Shown: positions 24,041 to 32,695, numbered from the stretch's first letter. The stretch: DNA of 64,000 bases from JBBPZA01 sp963797015 (GCA_963797015.1 CAWCNV010000003.1:124001-188000), one strand, 5' to 3'. The notes: generated by a model not told the origin, from the letters alone. A program made the numbers and translations.

Positions 24041-24700
24041 TCAATCCGGTGCGAGCTCCAAGGCCACGGGCGCGTGATCGGAGAGCGTCCCGCGGTCGAG
24101 CACCTCGGGCTCGCCGACCCGCCGCAGGCCGCGCGCGAGCACGTGGTCGACGTCTGAGCGCGCGGCCAGCACGAACCCCGGCACGCGCACGCGGCGCACG
24201 TTGAGGTCGCCGCCGAGCACCAGCGGCGCCTCCCCGGCCCAGAGCAGCGCGCTCGCCCGCGCGCGCTCGATGTCCTGCGCCGCCTTGACCGCGTCGTGCA
24301 CGGTCGCGTGCAGGTTCGCCGCCCAGATCCCGCCTTCGAGCCGTACCGCCTGCATGACGCGGCGCTCCGGGTACAGGCGCAGCCGCCGCACGCGGTGCTC
24401 GTATATGCCGCCGCGCACGAGGATCGCGTTCGCCCCGCCCCCGTTCGACTTGATCGCGTCGGGCCAGCGCTCGGCGACGTAGCGCCGCACGGGCAGGCAG
24501 GAGTTGCGCGAGGTCAGCGCGGTGCGCTGGGTCGCCCCGGACGCGCGGGCGAGCTCGGGCGGCCACCACGGCGGCACCTCCTGCAGCAGCGCGACGTCCC
24601 ACGCCCACCCGGCCAGCAGCCCGGCGAACTCGTCCAGCAGCGAGCGCCCCGCCGCGGGGAGGGACCGGCCGTGGAACAGGTTCCAGGTGAGGATGCGCAC
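24041..24700 (-). CDS. Endonuclease/exonuclease/phosphatase-family protein
   Basis: 219 residues with the EEP fold signatures: MRILTWNLFHGRS at the start, the metal-binding Glu in DVALLQEVPPWW, GGDLNVRRVRVPG and the final SDHAPVALEL. No signal peptide, so it is cytoplasmic. It could act on nucleic acids or on phospholipid or sugar phosphates; the sequence does not decide. GTG at 24700 faces the argF start 19 bases away on the other strand. Confidence 0.85.
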   Translation of the reverse strand: MRILTWNLFHGRSLPAAGRSLLDEFAGLLAGWAWDVALLQEVPPWWPPELARASGATQRTALTSRNSCLPVRRYVAERWPDAIKSNGGGANAILVRGGIYEHRVRRLRLYPERRVMQAVRLEGGIWAANLHATVHDAVKAAQDIERARASALLWAGEAPLVLGGDLNVRRVRVPGFVLAARSDVDHVLARGLRRVGEPEVLDRGTLSDHAPVALELAPD

Positions 24701-24706
24701 CGGACA

Positions 24707-24712
24707 TATGCT
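24707..24712 (+). promoter_or_regulatory. Putative -10 box of argF (leaderless)
   Basis: TATGCT lies 7 bases before the TTG at 24720. It overlaps CATATG, a palindrome that may also serve the divergent gene starting at 24700. It supports TTG 24720 over the ATG at 24708. Confidence 0.4.
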
Positions 24713-24719
24713 GTCTTGT

Positions 24720-25598
24720 TTGACGCGTCATTTCCTCACCGGGGACGAGCTCGACGGCGAGCGCCTGCTCGCGCTCGTGGATCGCGCGCTCGAGCTCAAG
24801 GCGGCGCCGCGCGGCTCCTACGCGCTCGACGGTCGCACGATCGCGCTCATCTTCGAGAAGCCCTCGACCCGCACGAGAGTCTCGTTCGAGGCGGGGATCG
24901 TCGAGCTGGGCGGCCATCCGATGGTGCTGCGGACCGACGACCTCCAGCTCACGCGAGGCGAGTCCGTGCGCGACACCGCGCTCGTGCTCTCGCGCCACGT
25001 GGCGGCGATCGGCGTGCGCACAGGCCCCGACGAGCTGCTCTCAGAGCTCGCGCAGGACGCCACCGTTCCCGTGGTCAACATGCTCACCGCCGGCCATCAC
25101 CCGTGCCAGGCGCTCGCCGACCTGGTGACGCTGCGCGAGGCGTTCGGCGAGCTCGAGGGGCTGCGCGTGGCATACGTCGGCGACGGGAACAACGTCGCTC
25201 GCTCGTTCGCGCTGCTCGGCGCGAAGGCCGGGATCGAGGTGGTCGCGGCGTCGCCGCCCGGCTACGAGCTCGAGCCGGACGCGGGTGCCGAGCTGATCTC
25301 GGACCCGGCCGAGGCGGTGCGCGGCGCCGACGCCGTCTACACCGACGTGTGGGTCAGCATGGGCGACGAGGCGACCGCCGCCGAGCGCCGCGCGGCGCTC
25401 GCCCCGTACCGCATCGACGACGCGCTGCTCGACCGCGCCGCCGACCGCGCGATCGCCCTGCACTGCCTGCCCGCCCACCCCGGCGAGGAGATCACCGCCG
25501 AGGTCCTCTACGGCGACCGCCAGCGCATCTGGGACCAGGCCGAGAACCGCCGCCACGCCCAGAAGGCGCTGCTCGAGTGGCTTGTTCAGAGCTCGTAG
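24720..25598 (+). CDS. argF: Ornithine carbamoyltransferase
   Basis: Makes citrulline from ornithine and carbamoyl phosphate in arginine biosynthesis. 292 residues: carbamoyl-phosphate loop STRTR (residues 49-53), HHPCQALADL, DVWVSMGDE (ornithine-binding SMG loop) and HCLPAHPGEEI, with the catalytic Cys. TTG at 24720 gives the N-terminus MTRHFLTG, as usual in actinobacterial enzymes, and has a -10-like TATGCT 7 bases upstream; an ATG at 24708 would add four residues. No other arg genes are in the window. Its 3' end overlaps the convergent MpaB-type gene by 13 bases. Confidence 0.94.
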   Translation: MTRHFLTGDELDGERLLALVDRALELKAAPRGSYALDGRTIALIFEKPSTRTRVSFEAGIVELGGHPMVLRTDDLQLTRGESVRDTALVLSRHVAAIGVRTGPDELLSELAQDATVPVVNMLTAGHHPCQALADLVTLREAFGELEGLRVAYVGDGNNVARSFALLGAKAGIEVVAASPPGYELEPDAGAELISDPAEAVRGADAVYTDVWVSMGDEATAAERRAALAPYRIDDALLDRAADRAIALHCLPAHPGEEITAEVLYGDRQRIWDQAENRRHAQKALLEWLVQSS

Positions 25599-26509
25599 TG
25601 GCGTGCCGCGTTCACGTGCACGTCGCGCACCTCGCTGCCGAACAGCCGGCCGGTGACCGTGCGGACGCCGGGAGCGCGCATCGCCTGGACCCAGGGGCGC
25701 GCGAGCGCCAGCGCCGCCACGTCGGCGGGGCGCGGCCGGTCGAGGCCGGCGAGCGCGCGCAGGTCGCGGGGCACGAGCGCCAGCGCGGCGCTCGCGTAGA
25801 CGCGTAAGGGGATCTGGATGGCCAGCAGCTCCGGGGTGAGCGGGGGGCGCAGGACGAAATGGATCGCTTCGAGCGCCGGCTCGCTGACGCGCAGCTCCGG
25901 GCGCACGGACTCGAAGTACGCGCGCATCTCGGCGACGCTCGCGGGGACCTTTTCCGGCGGCGTCCCGACCAGCGCCGCGATCGGGACGCCCTCGGCGATG
26001 TAGCGGTCCTCGCGCTCGGGTCCGAGCGCCGGCGCGAACGCGCGGTGTGCGGCGAGGAACGAGTGCCACTCGACGCTGTGGACCCAGACCTGGGTGTCGG
26101 GATCGTCGGCGCTGTACGGGCGCCCGGTCACCGGGTCGGTGCCGCGGATGCGGCGATGGATGCGCCGAACGCGCGCGGCGGCGCCGTGCGCCGTGGACGT
26201 GTCCCCGAACACCGTCGCGGCGACGTAGTAGGAGGTCCTGCGCAGGCGGTCGAGCGAGCGGCGGCGGTAGTCGCTGTGCTGGGCTACGCCGGCCATCGCC
26301 AGCGGATGCAGCGACTGGATGATCAGGGCGCGCAGGCCGCCGATGAGCGCGGCGGGGTGGCCCACCACGGTCCAGGCGACCGGGTAGGGCCCGAGGATGC
26401 CACCGTCGTGGCTCGCCGGCGCTTCCGCACCGTGCGCGGCCTGCACTCCGGCCTCGTCCGCTGCTTCCGCGCCGCGCCCCCTCGTCGCCCGGTCGGCCAC
26501 TCCGGTCAT
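25586..26509 (-). CDS. MpaB/DUF2236-family oxygenase-like protein
   Basis: 307 residues of the MpaB (DUF2236) family, whose characterised members are haem-dependent oxygenases such as latex-clearing protein relatives. Seen are GPYPVAWTVVGHPAALIGGLR, IQSLHPLAMAGVAQHSDYR, VFGDTSTAHGAAARVRRIHR and WVHSVEWHSFL, with the conserved His residues. Substrate unknown. Divergent from a TetR-family gene, with a shared promoter and operator between them. ATG at 26509 has TAGGGT 6 bases upstream, so it is likely leaderless. Confidence 0.85.
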   Translation of the reverse strand: MTGVADRATRGRGAEAADEAGVQAAHGAEAPASHDGGILGPYPVAWTVVGHPAALIGGLRALIIQSLHPLAMAGVAQHSDYRRRSLDRLRRTSYYVAATVFGDTSTAHGAAARVRRIHRRIRGTDPVTGRPYSADDPDTQVWVHSVEWHSFLAAHRAFAPALGPEREDRYIAEGVPIAALVGTPPEKVPASVAEMRAYFESVRPELRVSEPALEAIHFVLRPPLTPELLAIQIPLRVYASAALALVPRDLRALAGLDRPRPADVAALALARPWVQAMRAPGVRTVTGRLFGSEVRDVHVNAARHYEL

Positions 26510-26515
26510 GGACGC

Positions 26516-26547
26516 ACCCTAGCATTTCTGACAACATACGCTGTCAA
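26516..26547. promoter_or_regulatory. Divergent promoters with a TetR-type operator
   Basis: The 18-base imperfect palindrome TGACAACATACGCTGTCA (26529-26546; 7 of 9 pairs match) lies between the MpaB-type and TetR genes. Plus-strand TACGCT (26537-26542) lies 6 bases before the TetR TTG. Minus-strand TAGGGT (26516-26521) lies 6 bases before the MpaB ATG, with TTGACA (26542-26547) upstream, 17 bases from an alternative TGCTAG box. A bound repressor would block both promoters. Confidence 0.6.
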
Positions 26548-26548
26548 C

Positions 26549-27196
26549 TTGACCACCGCGACGACCCGCCCCTACCGAGGCGTCAGCGCCGACCGCCGCC
26601 GCGCCGACCGGCGCGCGCGGCTCGTCGAGGCGGGCCTCGACGTGATCGCGACCAAGGGCGCCGAGCGCGCGACGGTGCGCGACGTGTGCCTCGCCGCGGG
26701 CCTCACCGAGCGCTACTTCTACGAGGCCTTCCCCGATCGCGACGCCTTGCCCGTCGCGGTCTTCGATCACGTCGCCGAGCAGGCGGCGGGGGTGATCGTG
26801 GAGGCGGTGGCCGCCGCGCCCCACGATGCTCGCGCACGCGCACGCGCGGCGATCGCGGCGTTCGTCGACCTCGTCGCGGACGACCCGCGCCGCGCCCGCG
26901 TGCTGCTGCTGGGCTCGCTCGAGGACCGCGGCCTGCAGCGGCGCCGGCTGCAGGCGGTGAGCGAGTTCGCGCGCCTGGTCGCCGACCAGGCAACCGCCTT
27001 CTACGGCGTGCGCGGGTCGCCGCCGTTGGACGCCGAGCTCACCGCCCACGCGCTCGTCGGCGCGCTCGCCCAGCTCCTGGGCGCGTGGCTGCGCGGCGAG
27101 CTCCAAGTCACGCGCGAGCGCCTGGTGGACCACGCCGCCGCGCTGTTCGTAGCCGCGGCCGGCATCCGCTCCGGTCGCGCCGAGTCCGTGCGATAG
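26549..27196 (+). CDS. TetR-family transcriptional regulator
   Basis: 215 residues. The N-terminal helix-turn-helix reads RARLVEAGLDVIATKGAE, ATVRDVCLAAGLTERYFYEAF, the classic TetR pattern; the C-terminal half is helical and binds an unknown ligand. Divergent from the MpaB-type oxygenase with an operator in the 39-base gap, so it most likely represses that gene and itself. TTG at 26549 is the only start that leaves the domain complete and sits 6 bases from a TACGCT box. Confidence 0.9.
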   Translation: MTTATTRPYRGVSADRRRADRRARLVEAGLDVIATKGAERATVRDVCLAAGLTERYFYEAFPDRDALPVAVFDHVAEQAAGVIVEAVAAAPHDARARARAAIAAFVDLVADDPRRARVLLLGSLEDRGLQRRRLQAVSEFARLVADQATAFYGVRGSPPLDAELTAHALVGALAQLLGAWLRGELQVTRERLVDHAAALFVAAAGIRSGRAESVR

Positions 27197-27230
27197 CCTC
27201 GACGACGGGTCGGTCGACAGGAGGTTGTGA

Positions 27231-27827
27231 ATGCCCCAGGCCAAGCGGAGCGGACAGGATGGCTCGAAGAGCACCAAATCCAGCTCCGGCCGCGGATCGT
27301 CGTCGAGCAGCACCGCGGCGTCCGACGAGGACGTCCGGCGCGGCTTCGCGGCCTTCCGCGAGTTCGTGCAGCGGGCGATGGAGGGCCAGCTGCACATGGT
27401 GATGCTGTCCAGCGAGCGCATCCAGGAGGTCATGGACGACGCCGTCAAGCGCGGGCGGGTCACGCGCGATGACGCCGAGGAGATGGTCCAGGAGATGATC
27501 CGCCGCGGGCGGCAGCAGACCGCCGACGTGCTCGCCGAGCTCGAGGGGCTCGCTGATCGCGGGCGCGGCCAGCTCGAGACTGCCGCCACCGCGGCCCGTC
27601 GCAGCCCGCCGGCCGACCGCGTGCTGCGCGAGGTCGACCGGGCGCGCCGCGTGGCCGGCATCGGCCAGACGTTCCCGATCCTCGCCTACGACGACCTCAC
27701 CGCGGCCCAGGTCGCGGAGCGGCTCGCCGACCTGACACCGGCACAGTTGCGCAAGGTCCGCGACTACGAGCGCCGGCACGGCAACCGCAAGTCCGTGCTC
27801 AGCGCGGTCGAGGCGAAGCTGGCCTGA
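27231..27827 (+). CDS. Phasin-like helical protein
   Basis: 198 residues. A disordered Ser/Lys/Gly-rich start (to about 35), then a long amphipathic helical region (FREFVQRAMEGQLHMVM; RVTRDDAEEMVQEMIRRG) like polyhydroxyalkanoate-granule or lipid-droplet proteins. A small C-terminal domain, FPILAYDDLTAAQVAERLAD, LTPAQLRKVRDYE, resembles the helix-hairpin domain appended to many actinobacterial proteins. GGAGG lies well placed before the ATG. A granule- or membrane-surface role is inferred from composition only. Overlaps the convergent peptidase gene by 29 bases. Confidence 0.65.
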   Translation: MPQAKRSGQDGSKSTKSSSGRGSSSSSTAASDEDVRRGFAAFREFVQRAMEGQLHMVMLSSERIQEVMDDAVKRGRVTRDDAEEMVQEMIRRGRQQTADVLAELEGLADRGRGQLETAATAARRSPPADRVLREVDRARRVAGIGQTFPILAYDDLTAAQVAERLADLTPAQLRKVRDYERRHGNRKSVLSAVEAKLA

Positions 27828-29322
27828 CGCCCGCGTCGCCCGCCAGGGCGGTGAAGTCGAGCGGCCCGCCGCCGTCGATCGCGTGCGCCAGCTCGTCGGG
27901 ATCGGGCCGCTGCCCGAGCCCGAAGAGGTCGCGCAGCCACGTGCCGGCCTGCGCCTGCGCCCACCAGCGCGGTCCGAAGCGCTCGCGGAGCGCGGCGCGC
28001 AGGCGAGCCTCGAGAGCCCAGGCGCGCAGGTAGCAGGCGACGTAGAACGCTGGATCGACGTCTTCGAGGAAGGTCGCGCGCGGCCACGGTAGGCCGGCGG
28101 CGCGCGTGAGGCGGCGCTCGTAACCGGGGGCGAGTGCGTCGAGATGGCCGGCCTCCCCGTGGAGCTCGAGCTCGTAGCCGAGCTTGGCCGCGTAGCGCCG
28201 CCGGAAGTACAGCCGCCGCGCGGTCGCGCGCTCGACGAGCGGCTGGGGGTCGGCGACGCCCAGCACCTCCCCGAGCCAGGCCTCGTCCTCCGTGACGTGC
28301 TCGAAGAGGAACGCGAACCCCTCGGTCACCGCGTTGTCTCCCAGGCGGCGGAACTCGAACGCGAGCCCGCCGTCGACCGCGGCGTAGTGCTGCGCGTGGC
28401 CTCCTTCGTGGAAGAGCGCCGCGTAGTCGTCGCGGCCGCCCATGGGCGGTACGACGAGGTGGACTTCGGCCGGCACGCGCACCGGTGCGCAGAACGCGCG
28501 CGGCGACTTGGTCGGTCGCGGCTCGAGGTCGAGCAACACGTTCCCCTGCGCGTTCAGGTCGATGCCCAACCCGCCGAGCGTCGCGCGGAAGGAGGGCAGC
28601 AGCCGCTCTGGAGGGTAGTGGGCGTCGGCGGCCGCGTCGCGCAGCCAGCGCGGCAGGTCACTGCGCTGCGCACGGTCCAGTGGGATGCCCGTCGTGCGGC
28701 GCAGCTCCGAGTCGAGCCGGCCGGGGTGGCTCGGATCGGTGGCATCCAGGAACGCCTCGCACTGACCGCCGAGCGCGCCGAGGTCGACGCCCGAGAGCTC
28801 GCGCCACAGCTCCCGGTAGCTCCCCCACCCGAGCTCGCGCGCGGCGGCGTGCGAGCGCTCCCAGCGCTCGCGCTGGAGCGGCGTCAGCTCGCGCACCACG
28901 GCGTCCAGGCGCGCCGTCTCGATCTCGGCCCGCCGCTCGGCGTCGGACTCGTTCATCTGCGCCGCCGGCGCCTCGCGAAGGCCGATGCGCCGTCCGCCGG
29001 GCAGCGCGAGGGCGATCGATGCCTCGCGCCGAGCGAGCTCCTCGTCGAGCGCTCGCGTCGCCCGGCCGAGGCGCCCCTCGACGGCGAACCCCAGCAGCAG
29101 CCGCGCGCGGCGCGCCTGCTCGCCGCCGTTCGCGGCGGCGTCCTGCCGGCTCTCGCGCAGCGCATCGATCGCGTCGTCGGCGAACAACGCCGCATGGCGC
29201 TCGAAGACGCCGGCGACGTCGTAGGTCGCCTTCAGGCCGGCGTAGTGCTCGAGGTACTCGCGGTCGTGCTCCTCGAGGAAGCGCTCGGCCCGCGCCCGGT
29301 AGTCGTCGAGATCGAGCCGCAC
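27799..29322 (-). CDS. M3-like zinc metallopeptidase
   Basis: 507-residue cytoplasmic protein, mostly helical. The zinc motif is HEGGHAQHY (HExxH form), and a third ligand is probably the Glu in AVTEGFAFLFEHV about 27 residues on, as in gluzincins. LLPSFRATLGGLGIDLNAQG and AFCAPVRVPAEVHLVVPP precede it. The overall pattern is nearest to M3/M32-type oligopeptidases, but the exact family is not certain. GTG at 29322 has TAGGAT 9 bases upstream; divergent from the RNA methyltransferase gene 23 bases away. Confidence 0.75.
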   Translation of the reverse strand: MRLDLDDYRARAERFLEEHDREYLEHYAGLKATYDVAGVFERHAALFADDAIDALRESRQDAAANGGEQARRARLLLGFAVEGRLGRATRALDEELARREASIALALPGGRRIGLREAPAAQMNESDAERRAEIETARLDAVVRELTPLQRERWERSHAAARELGWGSYRELWRELSGVDLGALGGQCEAFLDATDPSHPGRLDSELRRTTGIPLDRAQRSDLPRWLRDAAADAHYPPERLLPSFRATLGGLGIDLNAQGNVLLDLEPRPTKSPRAFCAPVRVPAEVHLVVPPMGGRDDYAALFHEGGHAQHYAAVDGGLAFEFRRLGDNAVTEGFAFLFEHVTEDEAWLGEVLGVADPQPLVERATARRLYFRRRYAAKLGYELELHGEAGHLDALAPGYERRLTRAAGLPWPRATFLEDVDPAFYVACYLRAWALEARLRAALRERFGPRWWAQAQAGTWLRDLFGLGQRPDPDELAHAIDGGGPLDFTALAGDAGVRPASPRPR

Positions 29323-29331
29323 GCGCCTGCC

Positions 29332-29341
29332 ATCCTAGGTT
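29332..29341. promoter_or_regulatory. Overlapping divergent -10 boxes
   Basis: Minus-strand TAGGAT (29332-29337) lies 9 bases before the peptidase GTG, and plus-strand TAGGTT (29336-29341) lies 4 bases before the methyltransferase ATG. The two boxes share the centre of CCTAGG, so one polymerase should exclude the other. Confidence 0.4.
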
Positions 29342-29345
29342 CGCC

Positions 29346-30698
29346 ATGGAGGCGCCGACCCGTACCCGCCCGCAGCGCGGCGAGCTGCTCGAGCTCGATA
29401 TCGATTCGCTCGCCTTCGGCGGCGCCGGTGTCGCCCGCAGCGACGGCTACGTCGTGTTCGTCGCCGGCGCGGTTCCGGGCGACCGCGTCCGCGCCGAGGT
29501 CTCCAAGTCCAAGCGCAGCTTCGCCGAGGCACGGGCGGTCGAGGTCCTGACCGCGGGCCCCGACCGCGTGGCGCCGGCCGCCGACCATCCGGGCGCCCCG
29601 TGGCAGGTGCTGCGCTACGAGCGCCAGCTCGAGGTCAAGCAGTCGCTCGTCGACGACGCGCTACGGCGCCTGGGCGGGCTGGACGGATTCGTGCTCGAGC
29701 CGATCGTCGCCGCCGACGAGCGCTGGCGCTACCGCAACAAGCTCGAGTACTCGTTCGGGACCGGAGCCGCCGGCGAGCTCGTCTGCGGCTTCCACGCCCC
29801 CGGGCGGTGGGACCGGATCGACCCGATCGACGACTGCCTGCTCGCCTCGCCGGCGGGCAACGAGGTGCGCCGCCGCGTGCTGGACTGGTGCCGCGCCCGG
29901 GGCCTGACCGCCTACGACCGCCGCACCCACGAGGGCCTGCTGCGCAACCTCGTGGTGCGAGAGGGCCGGCGCACGGGCCAGCTGCAGGTCAGGCTCGTCA
30001 GCTCGGAGGGCGAGCTGGACGCGGCCGGGCTGGCCGCGGCGGCAGGCGCGGACGGCTTCTTCTGGACCCGCTCGCGCGCGCCGAGCGAGACGAGTGACGG
30101 GGGCGAGACCGAGCACGTCACCGGCGCGCCGGCGCTCGAGGAGGAGCTCGCGGGGCTGAGCCTGCGGATCTCGCCGCACGCGTTCTTCCAGACCAACACC
30201 GAGATGGCCGAGCGTCTGTACGCGGTGGCCGGCGACTTCGCGGCGCTGGAGGGGCGCGAGCGGCTCTTCGACCTCTACTGCGGGATCGGGACCGTCGGGC
30301 TGAGCATGGCGAGCCGCGCCGCCCAGCTCTACGGCCTCGAGCTCGTGCCCGAGGCGGTGGCCGACGCGATCGAGAACGCGCGCGCCAACGAGATCGACAA
30401 CGCGAGCTTCTTCGCCGGCGACGTGCGGCTGGCCATGCGCGAGCTGGTCGAGCGCGCCGGCCGCCCGGACACGGTCGTGGTCGACCCGCCCCGCGCCGGT
30501 CTGTCGAAGAAGGTGGTGCGCCGCGTCATCGAGGCCGCGCCGCGCCGGATCGTCTATGTCTCCTGCAACCCGACCACGCTCGCGCCCAACGCGGCCCAGC
30601 TCGTCGAGGCGGGCTACACGCTGCGCCGCGTGCGCCCGGTCGACCTCTTCCCGCAGACCCCGCACATCGAGTGCGTGGCGCTGCTCGAGAGGGCCTAG
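29346..30698 (+). CDS. TRAM-domain RNA (uracil-C5)-methyltransferase, RumA/TrmA family
   Basis: SAM-dependent methyltransferase for uracil in rRNA or tRNA, 450 residues. TRAM RNA-binding domain at residues about 10-70 (LELDIDSLAFGGAGVARSDG). Catalytic domain: FFQTNTEMAERLY, LFDLYCGIGTVGLSM (SAM site), VVDPPRAGLSKKVV, YVSCNPTTLAPNA with the catalytic Cys, and DLFPQTPHIECVALLE. Between the TRAM and catalytic domains most relatives have a four-cysteine iron-sulfur site; here that stretch is shortened to AADHPGAPWQVLRYERQL without any Cys. ATG at 29346. Exact target base not determinable. Confidence 0.9.
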   Translation: MEAPTRTRPQRGELLELDIDSLAFGGAGVARSDGYVVFVAGAVPGDRVRAEVSKSKRSFAEARAVEVLTAGPDRVAPAADHPGAPWQVLRYERQLEVKQSLVDDALRRLGGLDGFVLEPIVAADERWRYRNKLEYSFGTGAAGELVCGFHAPGRWDRIDPIDDCLLASPAGNEVRRRVLDWCRARGLTAYDRRTHEGLLRNLVVREGRRTGQLQVRLVSSEGELDAAGLAAAAGADGFFWTRSRAPSETSDGGETEHVTGAPALEEELAGLSLRISPHAFFQTNTEMAERLYAVAGDFAALEGRERLFDLYCGIGTVGLSMASRAAQLYGLELVPEAVADAIENARANEIDNASFFAGDVRLAMRELVERAGRPDTVVVDPPRAGLSKKVVRRVIEAAPRRIVYVSCNPTTLAPNAAQLVEAGYTLRRVRPVDLFPQTPHIECVALLERA

Positions 30699-30769
30699 CC
30701 GGCGCTGCACCCCTGGGGGTTCGGCGCGGCGCGATCGTAGGCGTCCACCACCGCCTTCCAGGGGGAGCT

Positions 30770-31792
30770 TCACAGGCGCGCGCCCAAGATCGTCGGCTCG
30801 ACCTGGAGCTCGACCCCGAGCGCGTCGCGCACGCCGTCGCGGATCTCGCGGGCGAGCGCGAGCAGCTCGGCGGTCGTGCCGCCGCGGTTGGTGAGCGCGA
30901 GGCTGTGCTTGGAGGAGATGCGCACGCGCCCGTCGCCGTAGCCGCGGTGAAAGCCCGCGCGCTCGATCAGCCACGCGGCCGAGGTCTTCACGTGGCCCTC
31001 GGCGTCGGGGAACGCGGGCGGGGCGGCGCCGGCGCGTCGCCGCAGGTCCGCGAACTGCTCGTCGGAGAGCACCGGGTTGGTGAAGAACGAGCCCGCGCTG
31101 ACCGTGTCCGCGTCGGAAGGGTCGAGGACCATGCCCTTGGCCCGCCGCAGGTCGAGCACTGCGTCGCGGACCGCGGCCAGCGGCGCGCGCGCGCCGATCT
31201 CCACACCGAGCGCCTGCGCGAGCTGCGCGTAGCGGATCGGCTCGCCGAGCTCGCCCGGGCGCAGCGCGAGCTCGACCTCGAGCACGACCCGCTGGCCGGG
31301 CTCGCGCTTGAACGCGCTCGTCCGGTAGCCGAAGCCGCACTGCTCGGGCGCGAGCTCGTCGATGCTCCCCGTACTGCGGTCGAGCACGCGCACGCGCGTA
31401 ATGACGTCGCTGACCTCCTGGCCGTAGGCGCCGACGTTCTGGATCGGCGTCGCGCCCGTGGAGCCGGGGATGCCGGCGAGGCACTCGACGCCGGCGAGGC
31501 CCGCCGCGACGCAGCGCGCGACCAGCCCGTCCCAGTCCTCGCCGGCCTGGACGACCACGCCGCTGCCCGCGAGCCCCACTCCGCGCGTCGCCACACGCAC
31601 CACCGTCCCCGGCCAGCCGGCGTCGGGCAGCACGACGTTGCTGCCGCCGGCGAGCAGCAGCAGCGGCTCCTCGGCGTCCCCGACCGCCTCGACGAGCTCG
31701 TCCTGGGTGCCGGCCTCGATGAGGCGCCGCGCGTGGCCGCCCAGGCGCAGCGTGGTCAGCGGAGCGAGCGGGACGTCGTGGGCGACACGCAT
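30770..31792 (-). CDS. murB: UDP-N-acetylenolpyruvoylglucosamine reductase
   Basis: FAD enzyme making UDP-MurNAc for peptidoglycan. 340 residues: FAD site LLAGGSNVVLPDAGW, GIPGSTGATPIQNVGAYGQE, CGFGYRTSAFK, the proton-donor Ser in SAGSFFTNPV and the final catalytic Glu in VEPTILG. ATG at 31792 is chosen over an upstream GTG because TAGCGT lies 7 bases before it. It stands apart from the other mur genes. Confidence 0.95.
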   Translation of the reverse strand: MRVAHDVPLAPLTTLRLGGHARRLIEAGTQDELVEAVGDAEEPLLLLAGGSNVVLPDAGWPGTVVRVATRGVGLAGSGVVVQAGEDWDGLVARCVAAGLAGVECLAGIPGSTGATPIQNVGAYGQEVSDVITRVRVLDRSTGSIDELAPEQCGFGYRTSAFKREPGQRVVLEVELALRPGELGEPIRYAQLAQALGVEIGARAPLAAVRDAVLDLRRAKGMVLDPSDADTVSAGSFFTNPVLSDEQFADLRRRAGAAPPAFPDAEGHVKTSAAWLIERAGFHRGYGDGRVRISSKHSLALTNRGGTTAELLALAREIRDGVRDALGVELQVEPTILGARL

Positions 31793-31799
31793 CACGCGC

Positions 31800-31805
31800 A
31801 CGCTA
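31800..31805 (-). promoter_or_regulatory. Putative -10 box of murB (leaderless)
   Basis: Minus-strand TAGCGT, 7 bases before the murB ATG, supporting that start. Confidence 0.45.
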
Positions 31806-31843
31806 CTTCGCGGTCCCGACCGCGCCGCCGCTCGGCGCGTCCC

Positions 31844-32632
31844 CTACGACATGCGTTCTTCGAGGTACCGCGCGATGTGCGGGTTGACGAGCTCGGGATG
31901 GGTGAGGTTCGAGGCGTGGCCGGCGCCTTCGATCAGCACGAGCTCGGCGTCGGGAAGGCCCGCGGCGAGCGCCTCCGCGCGGTCCACGCTGATCGACGCG
32001 TCGTCGTCGCCGTGGATCACGATGGCCGGCACGCGGATCTCCGGCAGCCGGTCGAGGAGGTCCTCGCGTCCGGCGAGCGTGGTGAAGAGCTGCTGGACGT
32101 TGTCGGGCTGCAACTGCTTCCAGCTCTCCTTCCAGCGCCCGGCGCCGTCGTAGCCCTTGCCGAGGATGATCCCCTCGATCGTCGCCGCCAGCTCGTCGTC
32201 CATGCCCTGCGTGAGCCAGCGCTCGAGCAGCTGCTGGTAGTAGGGCATCAGCTCCGGGTTCTCGGTCCCGGCCTGCGTGTCGATGAGGATCAGTCCCTGC
32301 ACGAGCTCGGGATGCGCAAGCGCCGCGCGCAGGCTGAGATAGCCGCCCTGCGACATGCCGGCGAGCACCGCGCGCTTTATGCCGAGCGACCGCAGCAGGG
32401 CAGCGAGGTCGTCGGCCGAGTCCCAATACGTGAAGGGTGCCGTCGCGTCGCCGGTCTTCCCATGGCCGCGCTCGTCCCAGGCGATGCAGCGGTGGCGTCC
32501 CGAGAACGCCTCGACTTGAGCGTCGAACATCGTCTGGTCCATGAACAGGCCGTGTGAGAACGCGATCGCAGGCGCGCCGTCGCCGGTGTCCTCGTAGAAC
32601 AGCCGCTGGCCGTTGAGCTCCGCGTGGGGCAT
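31844..32632 (-). CDS. Alpha/beta-fold hydrolase
   Basis: 262 residues with the full catalytic triad of the fold: nucleophile Ser in LAGMSQGGYLSLRAA, Asp in IHGDDDASISV and His in EGAGHASNLTHPE; oxyanion strand FSHGLFMDQTMF. Substrate unknown; esterase- or lactonase-like. ATG at 32632 is preceded by GGAGG at 7 bases, so this gene uses a normal leader. Divergent from the kinase-like gene at 32696. Confidence 0.86.
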   Translation of the reverse strand: MPHAELNGQRLFYEDTGDGAPAIAFSHGLFMDQTMFDAQVEAFSGRHRCIAWDERGHGKTGDATAPFTYWDSADDLAALLRSLGIKRAVLAGMSQGGYLSLRAALAHPELVQGLILIDTQAGTENPELMPYYQQLLERWLTQGMDDELAATIEGIILGKGYDGAGRWKESWKQLQPDNVQQLFTTLAGREDLLDRLPEIRVPAIVIHGDDDASISVDRAEALAAGLPDAELVLIEGAGHASNLTHPELVNPHIARYLEERMS

Positions 32633-32695
32633 CGTGCTCCTCCGTTGGTGGAAGCGCGAACCTACCCGTTCACCGCGGCCTGATTGCATACACCC

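Noticed and set aside
24708..24719. ATG 24708 as the argF start
   Set aside because: TTG 24720 gives the usual MTRHFL N-terminus, and the ATG would lie inside the likely -10 box.
30710..30764. Inverted repeat CCCCTGG ... CCAGGGG between the methyltransferase and murB genes
   Set aside because: Only seven pairs separated by about 40 bases; too weak to call a terminator.
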